A DNA stretch of 64,000 bases from Symbiodinium natans (Eukaryota; Sar; Dinophyceae; Suessiales; Symbiodiniaceae), in assembly GCA_905221605.1 (NCBI GenBank), contig CAJNDS010002568.1, forward strand, positions 1,141,389 to 1,205,388, in the 5' to 3' direction. Under the pieces are notes generated by a model. The model ran no database searches, had not been told where the DNA came from, and saw only the letters and a list, made by a program, of their open reading frames with translations. Shown here piece after piece: positions 21,441 through 34,400 of the stretch. Each line of letters starts with the position of its first letter. Position 1 is the first letter of the stretch. A program made the translations under genes and the position numbers.

Positions 21441-22305
21441 CTGCGAGAAGGGGTCTGTAGGGCTTAAGGGTTTAGGGTTTGGGGTTTCGGGTTTAGGGCT
21501 AGGGTTTAGGGTTTAGGGCTAGGGTTTAGGGCTTAAGGTTTTGGTTTGGGGTTTCAAGTTTAGGGTGGTCACTCACACCTAATACACCCCTCTACCTTCG
21601 GGGGGATCCCAAGCTCAAGCTGCCCTAATTCGGTGCCAGAGTCGCCTAGGAATGCAAGGTGTGGCCTTTCATGGGACCCTAAAGCTCTAAACCCTAAACC
21701 CTAAACCCTAAACCCTAAACCCTAAACCCTAAACCCTAAACACTAAACCCCAAACCCTAAACCCAACAACAGGACATGAGGGCTTTTGCACGGTTCGAGG
21801 GCTTGGCGCTTCGGGGCATGGTGCGAACCAAAAAGGCGGAACCGCTTCGAAGATCGGGGCCTCAGACCCCTAAAGCCCCCTAAACCCCGTTAAGTCCTTT
21901 GCACCCCTAAACCCTTGTTTAGGGTTTAGGGTTTAGGGTTTAGCGTTGAGGGTTTAGGGTTAAACCCTAAACCCCTTTAAGCCCTACACCCTGCAAATCC
22001 TGTACGCCCAAAAACCTTGAAACCCGTAACCCTGTAAATCCTCTAGACAGATGCTGCACTGTAGGAGCCTTAATAATTTTCCCAGGGTTGTGGGGGGGGG
22101 GGGGGGATTATGGTATAATTAGAAAGGGACCATAATAGGGAATATCATAATCATAAGCAATTATTCCAACCCCTATAGTAATATGGTTCCTTTATACTTA
22201 TTATACTATAACAACACCACAAAACCCTATTCTAATTATTAAGGCCACTATAACAACCCCCCCAAAACCCTATTCTAATTATTAAGGCCCCTAGAGTCTT
22301 GGTAG

Positions 22306-22411
22306 CCCAATAAACATATTATAAGAAGGGCACACTTTTTTTTGGTTGGTTAACTGATAAGGGAACCCAGAGCAAGAAAAGGGTAGAGGGCACCACTGGA
22401 CCCCCAAAACC
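22306..22411. mobile_element. inverted-repeat element, family F
   Basis: Ends TTGGTAGCCCAATAAACATA and GGGCACCACTGG are related to the copies at 25210 and 46825. A poly-T stretch is in the middle. Confidence 0.55.
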
Positions 22412-22483
22412 CAAAACCCAAAACCCAAAACCCTAAACCCTAAACCCTAAACCCTAAACCCTAATTCTAATCATTAAGGCCCC

Positions 22484-22602
22484 TGGAGTACGCAGATGCC
22501 GTAGCTTGCCTCGGCAGTGCTGGTGTCCGCTGGGGCGAAGACATCCGCGAGGCGGATCCCATGCGGCATCTTCGTCGGCTGCCCTCTCAGACCCACCTTT
22601 AA
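22484..22602. other. exon-like island, strand unresolved
   Basis: Open and codon-biased on both strands. Plus reads EYADAVACLGSAGVRWGEDI; minus reads GLRGQPTKMPHGIRLADVFA then PADTSTAEASYGI. One of them is probably an exon of a multi-exon gene. I cannot choose between them from sequence alone. Confidence 0.35.
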
Positions 22603-22669
22603 AAATTATGATAGGCCTAAACCCTAAACCCTAAACCCTAAACCCTAAACCCTAAACCCTAAACCCAAG

Positions 22670-22757
22670 GGTCCATGTACCTATACAGGAAATTTAGTAT
22701 ATACTTGGGCCTTGAAGGTGTTAGGGCCAAAGTATATACTGTATAGGTACATGGAGC
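22670..22757. mobile_element. inverted-repeat element, family E
   Basis: GGTCCATGTACCTATACAG at the left pairs with CTGTATAGGTACATGGA at the right. Inner arms contain AGTATATACTTGGGCC and GGCCAAAGTATATACT. A related but diverged copy is at about 37907-37980. Confidence 0.8.
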
Positions 22758-23063
22758 CCTAGGCTAGAGCCTTAGAGTTGTTAGAGGGCAAACTCTGAAT
22801 TTCCAAAGCTAGGGTTTCCGGCTAATTTCCGGCTTTTCCAGCTCCAGGTTTACGGGGTTTGGGGGGTCGTCATGAGCGCTGCTCCCGCGGCCAGTTTGTA
22901 GCAGGATTGGGTTGATTCACCTATACTTTTATTCTTGAAGGAGATGTAGGGACATTGGGTACCGCACGCCGAATATTCTCCCAGATGACCCTTTCACAGA
23001 CTATATGGGCTACCAGGATTTCGGATCTAGAATTCACAGGGTCTAGAGTTGAAAACGCCTAAC

Positions 23064-23201
23064 AGGGCGCTGGCGCCGTTCGTTGCTGAAGTCCTTCGGC
23101 GTCGGCAAGTGCGAACAGCCCTTAACCCGAAAGACGTCGAAGCCCCCCATCTTGAGGGGTAGCTCGAAGTAGGGCAAGTGCCCCAAATTAGCGTTAGCCA
23201 T
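23064..23201 (-). CDS. putative first exon, unknown protein
   Basis: ATG at 23201 opens MANANLGHLPYFELPLKMGG, FDVFRVKGCSHLPTP and KDFSNERRQRP, exactly 46 codons, ending at a GTTAGG donor. The mix of hydrophobic and charged residues and the codon use look genuinely coding. The ATG follows GTTAG|T, so the segment could instead be an internal exon. No family recognised. Confidence 0.45.
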
Positions 23202-23689
23202 ACTAACCCGACTAATGACCCCAATCATCGCCACCCATGAACCCCCCACCCGACACCCTAAATCCTGAACCCATGTAACCCTCCCTACCCTTATTTAACC
23301 CCCAAAAAAACTAAGCCGCTTGCACTAAAGCTCTCATCCCTAGACCCCAAACTCTAAGCTTACGGTCTTGCTACGGAGCTGTGCCTGACAGGGTTAAACA
23401 CCAAAGCTGCACTCGTATGCCTCTTACGTGCCACGATCCAATCCACAACGCCAGACCCCCAAGCCCCACGCCATACTACCCTTACGTATAGCGCCTAAAC
23501 TCTAAACTCTAAACCCTAAACCCTAAACCGTAAACCGTAAACCGTAAACCCTAAACCCTAAACCCTAAACCCTAAACCCGAAACCCCCAAAGCCCTTCGT
23601 CCCTAAGAGCCACCCAAGGAGGTTCTGCCGAGGCAGCGACTTTCGCTGCTGCCTCCGGAGTTCCACCTGAAGCCACCCCAGAGACCGTG

Positions 23690-23960
23690 TAGGGTTTAGG
23701 GTTTAGGGTTTAGGGTTTAGGGTTTAGGGTTTAGGGTATAGGGTTTAGGGTTTAGGGTTTAGGGTTTATAGGGTTTATGGGGTTTAGGGTTTATTGGGTT
23801 TATAGGGTTTATAGGGTTTACAGGGTTTATAGGGTTTATAGGGTTTATAGGGTTTACAGGGTTTATAGGGTTTATAGGATTTATAGGGTTTATAGGGTTT
23901 ATAGGGTTTATAGGGTTTACAGGGTTTATAGGGTTTATAGGGTTTATAGGGTTTAGGGTT
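23690..23960 (+). repeat. TTTAGGG array with TTTATAGGG nonamer block
   Basis: A standard heptamer block (23694-23765) changes into about twenty copies of TTTATAGGG/TTTACAGGG and back to TTTAGGG at 23950. Like the CCCTATGAA block, this is a locally amplified variant. Confidence 0.92.
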
Positions 23961-24926
23961 TACGGCAGGCGGACTGACAGTTCGGATTGCCGATGTCAAT
24001 ATGAGGGTTTAGGGACAAGGCCCCTCATGAAAGAAGACTCCCCTGAATTCACGGCTGCTTTCGGCACATGGCCGGTACATAGTAGGTTTAGGGTATAGGT
24101 TTAGGGTTCAGGGTTCAGAAGGGTTTAGGGGCAGAGGGGTCAGAGGTCGCGGAGACAAAACTTGCAGCTTCAGAGTACTGTGCTAGTAAGCATGACTAGA
24201 CCCAGGAGTAACCTAGGAATAACAGGGTGCCCTTTTCGGTTTTAAGGGGATTATAAGGGAAACCCAACCCTAAGAAGAGGAAATAAGGGCCTACTCTTTG
24301 TCCTAGATGAACATGAAGAGAGCAAGGAAAGCTTTCGTCACAAATTGCAGCTGCAACAACAAACATTGCAATGGCCCAGACCTCTGCCTAACCCTAAACC
24401 CTAGGCCCTAAACCCTAAGCCCTAAGCCCTAAACCCTAAACCCTAAACCATAGACTGACTTCTAGGACAGGCCCACAGGGCCCACTTCTTTACATACTTG
24501 GGCCCCGAAGCTACTACCTTGGGGACCCATTGAATGCCCCCACATAAGTGTAGAGGATTTAGGGTGTAGGGTTTACTGTAGGGTTTAGGGTTTCGGGTTT
24601 CGGGTTTAGGGTTTGCGGGCCCTTTCATAGGGACAGATGGCTCAAGGTTCAGATGCTGGAGGGTGGTGGTCAAGGCCTTTCCCGGGAGAAGAAGCGACGC
24701 AGAGTCGCTGCACCGGATGTCAGGGTTTAGGGTTTAGGGTTTAGGGTTTAGGGTTTAGGGTTTAGGGTTTAGGGTTTAGGGTTTAGGGTTTAGGGTTTAG
24801 GGTTTAGGGTTTAGGCAGCACAACATGTACACTGTGTTCGCTCATGCCAAAGGGGCGCGTCAGCACCGTACTACCCAAGGAAAACGAAACGGAGTGTACC
24901 AGAACGCCTTGAGAATTACATGTCAT

Positions 24927-25479
24927 CTACGGATTTCGCTCTGCGGCATAGTAGTATTCAAGCGCTAGCTTCCTCACCTCGGCCATGAACTCATTCTCGG
25001 GCGAGTCGAACAAACTCTGCTCTTTGCGTGCGCTCTGGGCCGCTAGGTGAGCAGCATATGTGTTGGGCATGTGAACGAGCATCGAGACTGTTTCTCCATC
25101 TCCAAGACCACATTCTTTTGCCGTCTTGGAGCTGTCCGTTAGCTCCTGGTTTCCATGTATGAGCTTCAGCACATGCCCCGAGCCGAACTTCAACGACGTC
25201 TTTATGGTCCTTGGTGGCCCAGTAACGACATTAACATAACGGCACCCCCTTGTTCGGTTGGTTACTTTATGAGGGAACATTGAACCCCCCCCAAAAAAAA
25301 AAGGAAAAAGGGTACCACTGGGCTACCAGGGGGTCTCTTGAACCTCCTGGATGGTATGGCCCAGCGTTATCGCACATGGAAAAGAGTTTCCAGAGGGCTG
25401 TAGGACGTGGATCGTGATAGCATGCAGGCGGTCGCGCAAGCGGTCAGCATCGGACCCTTGAGCTTCTGTAGGTGCCTTG
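24927..25479 (-). CDS. ubiquitin-like domain protein, two exons
   Basis: Exon 25327-25479 (start uncertain) reads DADRLRDRLHAITIHVLQPS, GNSFPCAITLGHTIQEVQET. Exon 24927-25209 continues TIKTSLKFGSGHVLKLIHGN, QELTDSSKTAKECGLGDGET, VSMLVHMP and an Ala/Glu-rich helix to a TAG at 24927-24929. The order ITIHVLQPSG..F...I..G.TI.EV...KLIHG.QEL.D...T..E.GL.DGETV.ML is a ubiquitin-like beta-grasp. The exons are separated by 117 bp (25210-25326), which is an inverted-repeat element with GTAGCC at its start and CCAAG at its end. Splicing there keeps the frame and adds Thr-Pro-Trp relative to an uninterrupted domain. Role unknown; upstream exons not traced. Confidence 0.65.
25210..25329. mobile_element. 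family F inverted-repeat element acting as a possible intron
   Basis: Ends CCTTGGTGGCCCAGTAAC and GTACCACTGGGCTACCAGG are imperfect inverted repeats. ACC (GGTC/GGT on the plus strand) flanks both sides as a short target duplication. It interrupts the ubiquitin-like domain exactly between ..EVQE and IKTSL.., and splice-like dinucleotides lie at its termini. Confidence 0.7.
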
Positions 25480-26165
25480 CTGACGCGGTTCCTCATTCTA
25501 GGCAGCCTTTTTGCTTCCTTTGAGCAAATGTGCAGCTGCTGGGCATCTGCGCGGAGTATAAAGGAGAAGTCTTGGGGGAGTGCAAGACCGTCTTCTTGGG
25601 GTTGCGGCTGTTTCGTGCTTGGAGCGTTGATCTCGATTAGGGCCTTGATAGTTGTAGCGGTATAGTGCCCAGCTTGCACTCAATCACAACGATGTCCTTG
25701 AGGTTTAGGGCTTAGGGTTTAGAGTCTATTTAGGTTTTAGGGTTCAGTGGAGGCCGAAGAGCAGTTTTTTCAAGATTTATGAACCAACCAGCAGCTAGCA
25801 ACAGTAGGAGCCAAAGTGCAAGCCTCTTGAGTCCCTACAACCTGTCCTCCACACATCCCCTAAACCTAAACCCTGAACCCTTTGCCCTTAGCCCTAAACC
25901 CAAAACCTACACTCGATCGCTGAAAGGGTTGAGGAGGGACCCTGATAATGAGGGACCTTAGGTGTAATACAGAGGGCTACATAGGTATATAGGGAGTCTA
26001 GAAGGTGCGTATATATATATATATAGAGGGGAAGAAGATTAAGGGTCCCTTCTCTAAGCTTATATCCTTTATGGCTTCCTAACTCCGAACCCCGAACCCT
26101 AAACGCTGAACCCTAAACCCTGAACCCTAAACCCCAGACCCCAAACCCTAAACCCTAAACCCTAA

Positions 26166-26223
26166 ACCAGAACAATACAATCCTGGCACCATGGACCAGA
26201 ACAATACAATCCTGGCACCATGG
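26166..26223 (+). repeat. 29-bp tandem duplication
   Basis: The segment CCAGAACAATACAATCCTGG plus CACCATGGG/A occurs twice in direct succession. It is followed by a possible plus-strand start MADEPGRPYFAGSARAPLGM with a GTTTTG donor-like site. Confidence 0.85.
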
Positions 26224-27137
26224 GATGGCTGACGAGCCTGGACGGCCTTACTTTGCCGGCTCTGCTCGCGCACCTTTGGGAATGGGTTTTGGGTTTAGGG
26301 TTTAGGGTTTAGGGTTTGGGGTTTGGGGTCTGGGGTTTGGGGTTTGGGGTTCGGGGTTTAGGGTTTGGGGTTTGGGGTTTAGGGTTTAGGGTTTAGGGTT
26401 TGGGGTTTGGGGTTTGGGGTTTGGGGTTCGGGGGGGTAGGGTTTCGGCTTAGTCTTGGCGGTTCTAAAAGCATAAACCCTAGGCCCTAGCTGCCAGAGTC
26501 ACCCAGGGCTTAGTTGTTGTTTGCTGTGCGTGGGGTTTAGCTCATTTAGCTCTCCGGAAAATAGAAAACGGAAATAAGGGCCCACACTCTGCGTCAGCGG
26601 AGCCCCCACCCGCAAAAAAACTTTAGGGCATGTTTAAGGTTCGGGGTTTGGGGGTTTAGGTTTCGGTTTTTGGGTATATACACCCGCTAACTGTAACCAA
26701 TATCCCCCCACCACCACCCCAGACAGAATAACCCTAAACCCTAAACGCTAAACCCAATACCCAGGCATGGTCTGCTTGCAGCAGGAACCTGGGAGAAAGA
26801 AACAAAAGGTGCACCCTTTCTGTCTTTTTGTTTCGGTTGTTAGGGGGTTTGTAAGGTCCCACCCTCAACCCTGCAACACTAACCCCTAAACCCTAAACCC
26901 TTAACCCCAAACCCTAAACCCTAAAGGGAGTCCAAGATAGTCTGAGAGGTGCCTCTTGCAAGGTGGCCTGGAGACGCCGGGAGTCCTCTCTAGGGAAGAA
27001 GTGCGCTTAGGGTTTAGGGTTTGGGGTTTAGGGTTCAGGGCCCTTAGTGCTGTAGTACCATCCGGAACCGACAGTGGCCCCGAACCAGGAAGCTACCCAA
27101 GTGGCTGAGGATTGGACAGGGCGTCGGGTGTTTGTGG

Positions 27138-27302
27138 AGTTGGGGCTTAGGGCTTAGGGCTTAGGGCTTAGGGCTTAGGGTTTAGGGTTTAGGGTTTAGG
27201 GTTTAGGGTTTAGGGTTTAGGGTTTGGGGTTTGGGGTTTGGGGTTTGGGGTTTGGGGTTTGGGGTTTGGGGTTTGGGGTTTGGGGTTTGGGGTTTGGGGT
27301 TT
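27138..27302 (+). repeat. GGGCTTA, TTTAGGG and TTTGGGG block array
   Basis: Five GGGCTTA units are followed by TTTAGGG units and then about twelve TTTGGGG units, with clean boundaries between variants. Confidence 0.93.
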
Positions 27303-27766
27303 AGCATCTAGGGATGTCCTAGGGGTTAAGGTGCGAGGGTCAGGGCTTAGAGTTTTAGGTGCCTGTGCCAGATGTTCTGGTAGGTGAAGCTTCAAGCCCT
27401 TTGGGTTTAGGGTTTAGGGTTTAGGGCTTAGGGCTTAGGGCTTAGGGTTTAGGGTTTAGGGTTTAGGGTGTCCGGCTTAAGGGTTTTAGGGTTTGGGGGG
27501 GGGGGGGGGGGAATAGGACTTGCTGTAGGGAGTTGGGCGTATGGTGGTCGTGGTAAGGGTTTATCCCCCAAACTCGAACAACCCTAAACCCTAAACCCGA
27601 AACCCTAAACCCTAAACCGTGGCACAGCCGACCCTCACCCGGCATTTGAACCTACCACACTACTCCCATGAACCCTACAAACCCCCAAGCCCTCTAAACC
27701 ATGAACCCTAACTCGAAACTCCTAAGCCTTAAGCCCCTAAGCCCATCAGCCCCTAAGCCGTATAAA

Positions 27767-27771
27767 CCCCT
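27767..27771. repeat. 5-bp target-site duplication, left (CCCCT)
   Basis: CCCCT directly precedes the left LTR. Its partner is 36618-36622. Deleting the element and one copy restores a telomere-like TATAAACCCCTAAAACCC. Confidence 0.9.
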
Positions 27772-28058
27772 TACGGGGGGACAACCAAGGAAGGAAATCA
27801 ACTCCCCTAATCGCCCTGAACTTATATTTCCCAGATCGAACCAAGAAACAACCAAGAACACGGATAAGAGCAACCCAGGGGGGAAGGAAAGGGGGAAGGA
27901 ATCCACACCCTTACCAAACCCTAAGAACCCAGGCACTACTTTTTGAACTTGTGGCTTTCTGTTCAAGCCCATCTTGAGCCAAATACGATTACCGGGTTCA
28001 TTAACCCTTCCAACTTCCAACACTAACTCCTTTCTACAATACCAATTGCAGCTCCGCA
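27772..28058 (-). repeat. 3' LTR (287 bp)
   Basis: Identical to 36331-36617. Contains TTTGGCTCAAG followed by ATG (27973-27983 on the plus strand as CTTGAGCCAAA), matching the 3' end of the dinoflagellate spliced leader. Confidence 0.92.
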
Positions 28059-28428
28059 CTCCCCCTGTCCTAGGATTTCCTAGGACACATTGGAGATGCA
28101 GATCTTTTGGCCAAAAACTGCCATTACGGCAGCAGCCAGCTGCTTGAAATGCAAATTGTGGTTTAACGTCTTCCAGGACGGAATTATAGCACATTGGCTA
28201 ACCTACTACCCATAGAGAATCTTTTTTCACCTTGATCCTCTCATCACTGAAGACTCCTTGGCCTTCTTCACCACAAACCGTGGTCTTCGCTACGCGAAAA
28301 GCTACTGACTCCTACTATCAGGGATTTCCATACCCTTAATAGTAACCACCACATTGTCAGCACATTGGCTGTTCCAGCGCACCGGTCTCCAGAAAGAGAA
28401 AAACCATCCCTTCATCCATACCATCCAA

Positions 28429-31400
28429 TCACTTCTTTTTCCGATTGTTGGCAATCTTGAGGTGAAGTTGCAGCAGAATATACTCCAGGTCCGAAATCGT
28501 AAGAATAGGATCCTGTATGCCCCTTTGAATTGAGGATACCAATCCTTCTCTCTTTGCGTCCTCAATCGCCTGGCAAGATTGACCCAGCTCTTCATTCGCA
28601 TTGGCAGACCCTGGTGCCTCCGCATCGGATGGACGATCCTTTTCCTCAGGATCTTGCACCATTACCACCTCTTCTTTTTTGGGACTCTGACTTTTCTCCT
28701 TCTTCTTTGTCTTTCCACCGACATTTGACTTTGTGCGCGTCTTCGAGGATTTTTCCACTGCAGAAGCCACCACATTGGATGTTGATCCACCCTTCTCAAT
28801 GATCGCCGGCATCTTCTTCGGCTTTGGAACCATGAGAGTGTAAGGATCTTCGATAGCTGCAGCTTTCCTCTTCTTTTTTACCTTTTTCTTCTCCTCCTCA
28901 ACGGCAACCTCCGTCTCCGAAGTCTCAACCACTTCTTTTTCGGCAGGAATATCTTTGCTGGACTCCCCTTCTAGGGACCTCTTTTTCCCTTTTTTGGGAT
29001 CCTTTTCTTCTCCCAAATTGGCTCGCTCATACCATATCCTCAGGTCATTGACCCATTCTTCCACCTCCGCGAGCGAAACATCATACGACTTCACTACTTC
29101 GAGAAGTTCCAGCACTGACAACATTTCAGTGGTCCACGAAACCCATACTTGATCCATTTGGTCAGCATCTCCAGTGAACTTCAGGAGTTTGAACAATGGG
29201 TCCGCCTCTGCTCGAGCCAAATCTGGCTTGCCACCGGAGAGAAATGAAATCGCCTCCATCAACAGTTCCGTCATCTTGGTCTCTTCGTCATAAACCATAA
29301 AATCCTCCTCATCATCATCGAACTGTTCAGGAGGGATCTCCTTTTCTCCACCATTTGCACCAGACTTTCTCCTTGGACCATCCCTTGGGGGCGTCCTTGG
29401 AGACCTTGGCCTCTGTTTTTCCAACGGAACACCATGCTCGAAGACACACCTGTCACCAAATCGACACTTCCCAGACCGAGCAAACTGGACGCACCTCACA
29501 CCAGTTGCATCATGCGAGAACCCACAATCCTTTCCAGCGAAACATTCTCTCCCTGCCACATAGTATTTGCACCAATATGAATGTAGCACCACATCATCTT
29601 CGGAATGGATGAATTTGCAGTCGTCACCAAATTTGCAGCGATCTTTCCCTTTGCCAAACCAATAGCAGAAACCCTTCTTCCTCTTCTCCAAGCGCTCTGC
29701 CTCATACCGGTCCATAGGGCGACTGTGCTCTACATGAACATTGCCATGTACCTGGGGACTGCTCCCTTCACCCGACGTGCTATCAGTATTTGGTGCTTGG
29801 AGTACAGCTGGAAAACCTGGCCTTGGTCCTACCACCTTCATGATCGGTTTTCCGCCAACTCCTGAGCCATGCTGAGACGATCCAAAAACATTGAACATCT
29901 TCGTGAAGGCCTTCCTAGCGCCAATCTTCTGCACCCTTTTGATTGGACGTTTCATTGCTCCAACCTTGCATCCAGATGCATTCAAACGACGCAACCTTCT
30001 AAACCCAACTCTATGTCCCTTCTTCCAAAGAGCCATAAGAATTTTAGAGGCAGTGACATTCTCCACCTCTACCTTTTCCAATGATCCCTCACTTCCCGGA
30101 ACAAACCCATCCATCTCTGAAGACCTTTCCATCTTTTTTGACACCACTTCGTCAAGGTAGTCTTCTGAAATCCAGGGAAAGTTCCCCTTAGAGGAAGGAT
30201 TGTCATCATTGTTTGGTCCTTCACCAGGATATCCTTTGGTGCTGTCAAAGATCTTACCAGTAGTGCGGTCCTGCATAGAGAAATTCGAAGCCACGCGGGA
30301 GTACACTGACCACAAGAAAATCCTTGTGTCCGCCAGTCTGGATGACCCACTGGATTTCTCCTCTTCCGGAGAAACTTCTGGCGCTTTGCCCTTCCCTCCA
30401 GTGTCACCGCTTGTCTCACCTCCAGCATCTTCAATGGGAATAAGGGATTCATTGTTCCCTTGATCAAGCACCGCATCCTCTAGTCCAAGAACTTCCAGCA
30501 TCGCTGTCGAAGGATCCACCTCCTCATCCGCATCGTCGTCCATCCTTCTCCAGAGAGCCTCCAATTGGTCCGCACAAGTCGCCGCTTGAAGAAACTCCAT
30601 CAACCGAGCCCTCCCGCGCTGCCAGAGAAATTCTGAAACCATCACCGACCCTTGTGCTCCCAGATTCAGGAATGGGTGAACCATTTTGGCTACCCTCGCC
30701 ATAAGTTCAATATGAACTTCCATGCCTGGACTGCGGCTCCAATCATAGGCAATTGCCTCCATAGCAGTACCAAACTTGTCCGTATTCTTGAATTCCCCTT
30801 CCAGACCAGGAGACAACAAGGTACCCATCACCGAAAGAGGGTAATTCCCCACCGCCGGCAAGCACGGGTTGTCATGGAACGAATGATGCAGGTCAGTATA
30901 ATGTCCTTGATCTCTCCTTTGAAAAAGGAGTGTTCCAGTCCCTAGCTGGGCATTCATTTCATCCACTTGAACCATTTCAGCACATATCCTCTGTGCCAGG
31001 TGCGCCATTGCTGGCCAGACGGTACGATCGGTCAGACCGCGACGCATAACCCAATCAGTTGTTGGCGACTGGATCAGCGTTCCTGGATCATACACCATAA
31101 CCATTGCACCGTCTCCCATTGACTGATCAGCATCGTCCTCCAGTGCCAGGTTCTCATCCTGTTCGCTTGCACCCTCGGATGACATGCTAATAACCAAATT
31201 TCGATCCATCTTATTGGACCCTTTTTGGCAATCTCTTTGCCCCATTGGCAACTTGCCAACTGCAACCTTCCAATAAATTCGAGTCAGAAGGCCTTTCACC
31301 AGCAATTGCTGAAGGTCACTCCTCACCGGACCACCATCCAACATCTTCGCATCATTACCACGGAGATCATTGCTCCCGCCTTCTCCTTCTTTTTGGTCGG

Positions 31401-34400
31401 TCTCCTCGCCAGAAATCTGTACTGCTCCTTCCGGCGCCGTCTCCTGTCCAGCCACTTCATGCCCAGGAAGAACTTGAGCGCTTTCAGAGACATTCACCTG
31501 TCCAGCAGCACCTTGCCCAGGTAAAACCTCATCCGTGGAGCCCACCGCCAGCGAACCAACCATAACTGAACCATCCCTTGTTCTTTTTTGAGACCGTTCA
31601 GCTCGACGAGAAGGTTGTGGTAGCGAAAAAACTTGAGAAGTCACTTCTTGGCGGGTCTCCCCCCGCGACGCTTTGTCGCGCCCTTCGCCAAGGTGAACCG
31701 ATTTTTTCGGCCCAGCATTGGAGCCTGAAGAACCACTTTGTGGAACATTGCCACGACTCGCAGTTCTCCACGAATCCCTTTCTTGCAAAAAGATTTCCTT
31801 CAGGCGTTGTACCGCATTGGTCTCCTCCTCGCTTGAATCGCTTGAGGAAGCGGCATACGAGACCAAAGCCTCCGCCTGGTCATCATCATCCACCACATCT
31901 GCCCACGCTCTGCTGAATGGATACGACAAACCACCACGAGGTTTCACCGGCTCCAGTGGCTTCGGTTTTTCCACCACTTCCGCCAGTTGCACTCGTCGTT
32001 GTGACCGAGATCGTGGCACCTGTCGCACCTGTTTTTTGTCCAGCAAGGGCCTTCCCCTTCTTACAGGGTTTGATCTTGACCGATACTTTTTCGTTGGTGG
32101 ATTCACCGGCGGCATTCCAACTCCCACCAACCGCAGCTTCTGTACGCACAACGGAGACCTCTGCGCAAGCGTCCAACCATCACGGTACCTGACCTTATCA
32201 AAAAGCTCCCGATAGGAACCTCTCGGCATAGTTTTTGCACCGGAGTCTTCAGCTTCACGCACCTGAGTGAGGGTTCGCACCGCCGCTCTTCCAGTCCCTT
32301 TGTTCCCAGAAGATTGTTGTACCCGTACAGATGCATCAGAAGGAACTGCCTTTTCCGGTCCTCCCGGGCGATATCGGACATCACCAACCAATTGCAGAAT
32401 TTTGCATGCGGTCACTTTGTTGATCCCTTTGTCAACCAAATCTTCCACAAAGATGAACTCTTGCAAGTCCGACACATTGGTCACACCAAGCGTAATCATC
32501 ACCTCACTTACATGAGGGGTATACACCCACAGGTGTGCGTTGCGAGCCATCCAATTTTCAATTGGCTCCTCCGGATTTTGAAGCTGAGTACCAGTGGATG
32601 CAGCCACCGAATTCTTTTGTTCATCAGCTTCTGCTTCATCCAGAGTACCTTTTTCACCATCTTTTTGTGACACATTGGTCATTTGCAGTGCTTTTGGTGC
32701 CGAGGATGAGGAAGATTCAGCTCCCCCACTTGCAGGTGGCTGAAACGTGCTTCTATCCGTAATCTCCCATCCTCTCTCTTTTTCAAACCGGACCTGATTG
32801 GCCACCTGTACCAAGTGTTTCAGGAGCGACAGCCGCTCCTCTGACATCTCGTCATGGGAGTACTTGCAGAAATTTAACCCTTTCCGGCAACGTCCTCGGA
32901 GGTAATAATCGAAACAGCAATTGTGGAACCCTGCGTCCCTTAGTGACTTCCTGGAAGCATTGTCCCAAGATTTGCCGGGCTCCCAAGTCCCTTCCAATGC
33001 TATGTCATCGTTGTGAAGGTACCTGCATGCAGTCCCATATTTACAACCACCTTGATTGTAATACAGACACAGCCGACCTTTTGGCTCACCTGACGTAGGC
33101 TCACCCTTTGATGCACCTTTGCCAAAATTGTACTTGGCCCGGAAGGCTAAATCCTCCCGCTCCTGCTGTGCCTCATCCACTGTACCTTCCTCTGTGGGAG
33201 GGTCACCGATGTTCCCGTCCTCATCATCAGCTTCTTGGCTATTCTTTGGATCAGTTGACCCCCCTTCTGGCCAACCTTCACCGTACCGACGATGCTCATA
33301 GGGACACCCATCGCCATTGCGACACCTTCCCTTATTGAAGAACCTGCACAGCTTGCTGTAACCAGGTGACAACACCGTCTTTGGTGTCATGTAAGCCTTT
33401 TTGTACTGGTCAGGATCCATGTAGGCTTCCATTGGCTTGTTCTCCCTTTTGCTCATGGATTGCACTGCACCATCAAGCTCCTGCAAAAATAGCTTGGTGT
33501 CCAACCAAAGCACGTTCCAAAACTCATCTTCCCCTTGATTCAGCATCGTTGCCACCGCTTCACCCACAACTGGTCGAGAAAATCTCCTTTTTCTGCATGC
33601 CAGTTCGAAAAGCGCGTTGTGGTACTGTTTTCGGGAAAAAGTGGTTAACTTCCCCAAGCCTGTGCTTTCTGTACCATCAGGCTTCCAACCATCATCTTGC
33701 AAGATGCCATACCCGCGCCGAGCTTCCGCATTGAGGAATGCCTGATCCGCAACACACTCCTGTAAATCTTCCATCGGCCGACCTAACAGCATCCCAGTAA
33801 TTTTGCCAACATAGGCTTCCTCTTCATTTCCATTCTCCAGAAGAGCTTTGTAGATCTTTTCTCCATAAAGTTGCCTTTCTTCTCGTTCTTCAGAAGACAA
33901 CTCCTGTACCACAAGCTCTTCATCGGATTGCTCTTCCTCCTGTTTCCAGTCCCATTGACCGTTGGAATCTTGGTACCATTGACCAGCATACCATGAATCC
34001 GTCCACCACGTACTCCAGCCGCTGGGTTTCCACTTCCGCAGCGTCGAAGAAGAGTCCTCCACGTCCTCTTCCAAAACCAGAAAGGTGTCCAAGATTATGG
34101 TACCATCATCTTCCACTCGTTTCACTGTTCCATTGACAGTATCACCAAACTTGAACTGATATGCATTGTTCCCTTCTGCAGGAATCAATACATTCATATC
34201 CCCATGGTCCAAAAAGGCTCCATACCCATTGATGCAGCGCACTAGACCCATGATCTCATCTCCCTCTTGATAGCAATGTGGCCCAGGTGACTCCAAGGCT
34301 CCCGCTCGGGGCACTTTCTTTACACGCTCTTCAGAAACCATCTCTGTATCATCGGCTCCTGGCGCATCCTTTGTCTTCACCTTTGGGTCACACTGCTCGT

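Noticed and set aside
27694-28194. 166-codon minus-strand ORF at the left LTR
   Set aside because: It translates LTR and flanking non-coding sequence; the shared part with the giant ORF is the LTR itself.
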